8,281 bases of DNA from Minisyncoccota bacterium (GTDB lineage Bacteria > Patescibacteriota > Microgenomatia > UBA1400 > PJMF01): assembly GCA_003518205.1 (NCBI GenBank), contig DOZC01000074.1, positions 3,140-11,420 of the forward strand, read 5' to 3'. This document shows positions 4,864 to 8,281 of this stretch, in pieces (the first letter of the stretch is position 1; each line of letters begins with the position of its first letter). The notes beneath the pieces were generated by a model. The model did not search any database. It was given only the letters and a program-made list of their open reading frames with translations, and had not been told where the DNA came from. Position numbers and translations under genes: made by a program.

Positions 4864-6012
4864 TTAATTTTGAACTGCCAAAATCTCCATCAAGCGAGCG
4901 TAAAATCGCAGATTATGTTGAGTGGCCAATTTAAATGCCAGCCCTTCTTTGACTTTAAATAAATGATGGAGATAAGCTCGAGAATATGTTTGACAAGTGG
5001 GACAGTCACAATGGCGATCCAGCGGCGATTCGTCCTGAGCATAAACTCCGCGATTGATATAAAGCGATTGCACCCAAGGATTAGTTTCTGCTTCAAGTTG
5101 TTGTAGCTCGTTGGCAGTTTTTGGTAGTTTTATCAGAGATTCAGCCCAAATATAAAGCCGATGATGTCGAGCATCTCTAGTGGGCAAGACGCAATCAAAC
5201 AGTCGATAGCCCATCCCAAACAGTCTCACAATATTTTGAGGTGTGCCGACTCCCAGAGCAAATCGCAAAAAAGGCTCCGGAGTAAGTTGAGCATTTAACT
5301 CGCAAAATTCGTAATCAAACTTGCCTTCTGCCGTAAATGGCCAACCTCCCAAACCATAAGCATCAAAACCAATTTCCAGCAAAGCTTCAGCGCTTTGGCG
5401 GCGCCATTCCAGATGATTGTGGCCTTGAATTGGAGCCAAGAGTCGGGGACGCTTGGGATCGTCCCAGCCAGAAAAGCCAGCAATCTCAAGTTGGCGTTCA
5501 AACTCAACTTTGGAACGCGCAGCCCAATTAGTAGTTCGGATGACGCTTTCTGCCAGACGTTTGGCATCGGCTGTGGGTGGAGTAAAATCATCCAGACAGA
5601 TCATCACATCGCTGCCGATTTGAAACTGAATTTTTATGGAGTCTTCGGGAGTAAATAAGGTTTTGTGTTGTTGATTGGGACCAGAATACCCAACCACTCC
5701 CTCAGCTACAATTCGACCGAGACGAGGATTTTTTTGAATCAGTGAAAATAGTTGAAATCCACCAGAATCAGACACGACTAGCCCCGGCCATCGCATGAAA
5801 TTTTTAATGCCTTGAAAACGATTTAAAACCTCAGTACCAGGTTGAGTTTTGAGGTGGTAGGTATTGACTACGACACCCTTAATCCCTAAGTTAGCAACTT
5901 CTTGACTAGTGAGATGGCGAACTACTCCTAAAGTGGCATCGGGTAAATATTGAGGCAATTGATGTGATTTACCTCGAGCGGTAAATTGAGTCGGTGGGGT
6001 GGAGCGAAGCAT
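4864..6012 (-). CDS. tgt: tRNA-guanine(34) transglycosylase
   Basis: 382 residues, the usual bacterial length. Tgt swaps guanine-34 of GUN anticodons for a queuine-type base. Visible: NTYHLKTQPG (50-59); DSGGFQ with catalytic D82; D141 in CLDDFTPP; IQG at 195-197; the nucleophile region FDCVLPTRDARHH with D273; and the zinc site C335-x-C337-x2-C340 with H366, matching the E. coli C302/C304/C307/H333 spacing from memory. Two regions differ from the textbook enzyme: the N-terminal PVGT-type segment reads LPQYLPDATLGVVRHL, and the substrate-pocket loop usually written GGLAVGE reads GGWPFTAEG. Substrate preference (preQ1, queuine or other) is therefore open. It is the last gene of the minus-strand run, 27 bp after the mutase stop, with its own extended -10 in that gap. 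No other queuosine gene is in the window. Confidence 0.95.
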   Translation of the reverse strand: MLRSTPPTQFTARGKSHQLPQYLPDATLGVVRHLTSQEVANLGIKGVVVNTYHLKTQPGTEVLNRFQGIKNFMRWPGLVVSDSGGFQLFSLIQKNPRLGRIVAEGVVGYSGPNQQHKTLFTPEDSIKIQFQIGSDVMICLDDFTPPTADAKRLAESVIRTTNWAARSKVEFERQLEIAGFSGWDDPKRPRLLAPIQGHNHLEWRRQSAEALLEIGFDAYGLGGWPFTAEGKFDYEFCELNAQLTPEPFLRFALGVGTPQNIVRLFGMGYRLFDCVLPTRDARHHRLYIWAESLIKLPKTANELQQLEAETNPWVQSLYINRGVYAQDESPLDRHCDCPTCQTYSRAYLHHLFKVKEGLAFKLATQHNLRFYARLMEILAVQN

Positions 6013-6027
6013 AGAAATCTGGGCCTG

Positions 6028-6036
6028 ATTGTATCA
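6028..6036 (-). promoter_or_regulatory. Extended -10 element of tgt
   Basis: The minus strand reads TGATACAAT, an extended -10 with the same TACAAT hexamer as the HD-gene and ychF promoters, starting four bases downstream of the mutase stop codon. The hexamer ends 15 bases before the tgt ATG, giving a leader of roughly 8 nt. The dyad TGAT-TGT-ATCA (plus strand 6026-6036) overlaps it. No -35 is obvious. Confidence 0.48.
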
Positions 6037-6039
6037 TTG

Positions 6040-7530
6040 CTAAGTTTGGGAATGGCTGGTGCTATGAGCCCGATTTACCAGCTGAGGGTGCCAAACTGTA
6101 ACCTCGGGTGTTTGATTAATTAATCGATTCACGACTTCAACACCCTGCATGAAAGTGTGATCCATGTTGGAAACTTCATATTTCCAGGCTCCGAATCTGC
6201 CGCGAGAGTAAATCTGATAAGCTTCTAAAGCTTTCAAAGTGCCATCTAGTACGGTCTCTCGAGCTAGAGTTGGGGTGGGATAGCCTAATAAGGCAGTGTG
6301 ATGCCAAGTGCTGACGATTTGGTCAGTCTTGGTAATTAGGTGAGCTCGAATCAGGCCAGCAATCACTGCTGCTATCAAAGCTGAGTTAGCAATTTGACCG
6401 GTTTGAGATATAAATTTAGGTTTGAGGGGTGATTCAGAAACTTCGCACATCAATGACCACTGTTTTCCGGGATGGGGCACATTGGCGGGAGCATAGTTAG
6501 AGAAGACCGTAACTCGAAAAAATGGTAACTCTGGTTCTGGGTAATAAATCCAACATTTAGTGATCAATTCCGGTCGGGGTTGACCGGTTAAACCAATACC
6601 TACCACATGGACAGCGCAGGAAAATAAAGCCTTTTTAGTTTTAGTGATGGCGGGTGAGGTCAAAGCCGGGGGGCGATGAGTCGGGAACTTGGTGTGAGTT
6701 AGCAGGGAAGTGAGCGGGAGAGTGCTGATTAAATGTTGATAGCGAATGACTTTTCCAGACTGCAAAGTTACAGTTTGAGCTTTGATATCCAAACCAATGA
6801 CTGTTTGATGATAGTGAAATTTCCGGGGAGGGAGTTTGGCTGCAATGGTTTGCCATAGAGCACCAGTTCCTCCGCGAGCTGGAAAATAAAAAACTTGGTT
6901 GGGACCCCACGCCACATCATCTTGAGCCAGAATTAAGTTTTTCAGCCAGCGAATTATGTTAGGTGCTGAAACTCGGTCTCCCACCCACGATGAATTCATT
7001 TTTTTAAGTGGATATGCCCACATTTTTCTGTTGTATGGAAACAAAAAATGTTCAGCAATGCCTGAGCCAAATCGATCTAAAATCCAGTTCTGAAACGATC
7101 GGTTTTGGGTTTTTAAGTCTCGTCGCTGAAGTGAGCCATAGGTCAATTTCAGCAATCCCATCACACAGTCCCATTGAGTTTTTTTGGTCAAACGATGAAG
7201 GTTATTTTGAAAAGGATAGGGAACAAATCGACCTTCCAGCCATACCCAAGCCTCTCGTTGATGCTTGAGGGCAGTTTTGCCGATGGCAGAGTGAAAGACT
7301 TTATCAAAATAGGCATAGTGGGAGTGAACCACATGCCCGCCCACATCCCAAACAAAACCTTGAGAATCTACAAAAGAACTGGCTAAGCCACCCGGAGTAG
7401 CTTGTTTTTCCAAGACCAGCCAATCAGTTTCACCCAATTCATTTAACCGATGGGCTGCTCCCAGACCACATGGTCCGGCTCCTAAAATTAGGTATTTGAT
7501 TAACTTAGGGTTAGATACCGCTGACATCAT
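6040..7530 (-). CDS. glf: UDP-galactopyranose mutase, eukaryotic-type (FAD-dependent)
   Basis: 496 residues. UDP-galactopyranose mutase uses reduced FAD to interconvert UDP-galactopyranose and UDP-galactofuranose, the donor for surface galactofuranose. The N-terminal Rossmann motif is LGAGPCGLG (G17, G19, G22), followed by LEKQATPGGLAS and WDVGGHVVHSHY (H66). Many blocks match the Aspergillus-type enzyme as I remember it, not the shorter bacterial Glf (about 370-390 residues): PYPFQNN (104-110), GDRVSAPN with R186 (Aspergillus R182), WGPN with N211 (N207), FPARGGTG, KCWIYYPE with W327 and Y329, FFRVTVFSNYAP with R339 (R327), GYPTPTL with Y417 (Y419), and YSRGRFGAWKYEVSNMDH with R445, Y451 and N455. 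The start codon overlaps the lipoprotein gene by 20 bp; two tandem ATGs (7530, 7527) follow GAGG too closely for a normal ribosome site. Related FAD amine-oxidase-fold proteins are the alternative, but the active-site set argues for the mutase. Confidence 0.85.
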   Translation of the reverse strand: MMSAVSNPKLIKYLILGAGPCGLGAAHRLNELGETDWLVLEKQATPGGLASSFVDSQGFVWDVGGHVVHSHYAYFDKVFHSAIGKTALKHQREAWVWLEGRFVPYPFQNNLHRLTKKTQWDCVMGLLKLTYGSLQRRDLKTQNRSFQNWILDRFGSGIAEHFLFPYNRKMWAYPLKKMNSSWVGDRVSAPNIIRWLKNLILAQDDVAWGPNQVFYFPARGGTGALWQTIAAKLPPRKFHYHQTVIGLDIKAQTVTLQSGKVIRYQHLISTLPLTSLLTHTKFPTHRPPALTSPAITKTKKALFSCAVHVVGIGLTGQPRPELITKCWIYYPEPELPFFRVTVFSNYAPANVPHPGKQWSLMCEVSESPLKPKFISQTGQIANSALIAAVIAGLIRAHLITKTDQIVSTWHHTALLGYPTPTLARETVLDGTLKALEAYQIYSRGRFGAWKYEVSNMDHTFMQGVEVVNRLINQTPEVTVWHPQLVNRAHSTSHSQT

Positions 7531-8179
7531 CCTCGTTGATTTCTTGAGGCAGAGTAGCTGGGTTAAAGTTCAGATTTTGATTTAGATCCATAAAATTAAC
7601 TGTAGCTGGAGCCACAAAATTGGCATCAGGAATATCTTTCATTTGGCAATCAATGCGATAGTTGCCATCAGTTTCAAATTTACTCAGGGGATTAATATCA
7701 TCCACCTGGGTGGGAGAAGTCTCGGAAGTTTCGGTCGGACTAGTGCCAGTTGGAATGGCATTTTTAAATTTAATCCCAGTGGTGGCGCCTTCTTCCCAAA
7801 TATACGTATAGTCAAGATTGGTGAGCAAAAATCCAATTTTTTTAGTAACTGTAGCCGGGGCGGTGGCATCAGTTTCAACTGGTTGAGCTCTCGATGAACT
7901 AAAATCCTTGCCTTTCATGAGAAAGTTTTTGCCTTTAACTTGAATTTCAATAGGGCTGGCGTCCGCAATACTCGTATCGACGATGGTACACTCACCGGAT
8001 TTTCCAGAAGCTACGATGGCTGAAAATTTTACCACATTGGCGGCCAAATCAAGTTTATTTTGAGGGGCGGTTGAGTCACTGGAGGATTTTAAAAAATTTG
8101 GTATCAGGCTACATCCCGCCAAACTTAAGCCAGCCAGACTAACTATTAAACTTGAAGTTGCAAAGCGGCGAAGTTTCAT
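7511..8179 (-). CDS. Predicted lipoprotein with two conserved-type cysteines, function unknown
   Basis: 222 residues from the ATG at 8179. Residues 1-23 are a lipoprotein signal: basic MKLRR, hydrophobic core, lipobox LAGC with C23 as the lipidation site. A Ser/Thr/Asp linker follows (31-41). The mature part has SGECTIVD (C64), IEIQVKGKNFLMKG (77-90), LDYTYIWEEG (122-131), a Thr/Ser/Pro-rich insert (143-159), then DGNYRIDCQMKDIPDANFVAPATVNFMDL with C178. The order Cys, gel-like strand with GK, YxYxW, then Cys before FxxPxxVxF recalls a recurrent secreted protein type of Patescibacteria; a C64-C178 disulfide is plausible. The role is unknown; the protein is membrane-anchored on the outside. 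The open frame continues upstream to 8263, but those 28 codons would run antisense into ychF and would bury the signal peptide. Its 3' end overlaps the mutase start, suggesting coupling. Confidence 0.85.
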   Translation of the reverse strand: MKLRRFATSSLIVSLAGLSLAGCSLIPNFLKSSSDSTAPQNKLDLAANVVKFSAIVASGKSGECTIVDTSIADASPIEIQVKGKNFLMKGKDFSSSRAQPVETDATAPATVTKKIGFLLTNLDYTYIWEEGATTGIKFKNAIPTGTSPTETSETSPTQVDDINPLSKFETDGNYRIDCQMKDIPDANFVAPATVNFMDLNQNLNFNPATLPQEINEDDVSGI

Positions 8180-8194
8180 AAGGAGGCTTTCAAA

Positions 8195-8200
8195 ACTATA
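8195..8200 (-). promoter_or_regulatory. Predicted -10 hexamer of the lipoprotein gene
   Basis: The minus strand reads TATAGT (5/6), 15 bases before the ATG at 8179. A possible -35 TTGTAT (8221-8216) lies 15 bp upstream, shorter than ideal, and overlaps the ychF -10 on the other strand. The short leader holds CCTCCTT directly before the ATG, which is not a ribosome-binding motif. Confidence 0.35.
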
Positions 8201-8216
8201 AATAGTAACCACAGTA

Positions 8217-8222
8217 TACAAT
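8217..8222 (+). promoter_or_regulatory. Predicted -10 hexamer of ychF
   Basis: TACAAT (5/6) ends 6 nt before the ychF ATG, the same hexamer and spacing as for the HD gene at 1133. Transcription would begin at or beside the ATG, predicting a leaderless message. No ribosome site is present; AGG directly abuts the start region at a spacing too short to act. Confidence 0.45.
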
Positions 8223-8228
8223 ACAGGT

Positions 8229-8281
8229 ATGTCTCTCTCTATCGGCATCGTGGGTTTGCCCAACGTAGGTAAATCAACTTT
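8229..8281 (+). CDS. ychF: YchF/Obg-family P-loop ATPase, 5' end only
   Basis: Only 17 codons lie in the window, reading MSLSIGIVGLPNVGKST. The P-loop G1 motif GLPNVGKS with the preceding IGIVG is characteristic of YchF (EngD/OLA1), a ribosome-associated TRAFAC NTPase that prefers ATP over GTP. The G1 sequence GLPNVGKS, as opposed to the GRPNVGKS of Der/Era proteins, supports YchF. It is divergent from the lipoprotein gene across 49 bp. The rest, including the TGS domain, is beyond the window edge. Confidence 0.85.
   Translation, partial: MSLSIGIVGLPNVGKST

Noticed and set aside
5337..5658. Plus-strand open frames antisense to tgt
   Set aside because: They have no recognisable motifs, start signals or composition of their own, while the opposite strand carries a fully conserved Tgt.
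8180..8186. AAGGAGG on the plus strand as a ribosome-binding site
   Set aside because: No start codon follows at a usable distance on that strand; the ychF ATG is over 40 bases away.
8180..8263. Longer lipoprotein start at 8263
   Set aside because: It would run antisense into ychF and put 28 polar residues before a clear lipoprotein signal peptide.
1..8281. Alternative genetic code with TGA as Gly
   Set aside because: TGA closes the HD gene exactly at the cysS ATG overlap and closes radC, and no conserved gene contains internal TGA.

Overview
The window looks like a piece of a small-genome bacterium of the Candidate Phyla Radiation (Patescibacteria), possibly the Microgenomates side. The reasons are: very tight packing (gaps of 2 to 55 bp, two same-strand overlaps, one long convergent overlap); start sites without Shine-Dalgarno motifs; Gln-rich proteins; a Tgt with a remodelled N-terminus and substrate pocket; a two-Cys lipoprotein of a type I associate with that radiation; and a YchF beginning MSLSIGIVGLPNVGKS. 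TGA is used as a stop (HD-domain gene, radC), so this is not a TGA-recoded lineage such as Gracilibacteria. The lineage call is inference from remembered families, not a search.

Layout. (1) Bases 3-3309, plus strand: two uncharacterised low-complexity/coiled-coil proteins, then a stand-alone HD-domain protein with its own extended -10 element, translationally coupled by an ATGA overlap to cysS (cysteinyl-tRNA synthetase). (2) Bases 3110-4440, minus strand: a degenerate response-regulator-like receiver protein followed by radC. The last 200 bp of radC run antisense through the 3' end of cysS. (3) Bases 4441-4855: a 55-bp divergent promoter region with two overlapping dyads, then a plus-strand XRE-type regulator with a coiled-coil tail. 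(4) Bases 4864-8179, minus strand, read from right to left: a lipoprotein, a eukaryotic-type UDP-galactopyranose mutase overlapping it by 20 bp, and tgt behind its own extended -10 element. (5) From 8229, plus strand: the first 17 codons of ychF, cut by the window edge.

Most of the content is housekeeping: aminoacylation (cysS), anticodon modification (tgt), ribosome-associated ATPase (ychF) and RadC. Accessory or poorly understood parts are the first two genes, the HD protein, the pseudo-receiver/XRE pair and the surface-directed pair (lipoprotein and mutase, the latter supplying UDP-galactofuranose).

No tRNA, rRNA, CRISPR array, insertion sequence or classical toxin-antitoxin pair was seen, and no non-coding stretch exceeds 60 bp. 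I did not find a clear multi-gene novel system. The points most worth following are the eukaryotic-type mutase, the recurrent -10 hexamers 6-9 nt before start codons (predicting leaderless mRNAs), the radC/cysS antisense overlap, and the uncharacterised gene pair at the left edge.
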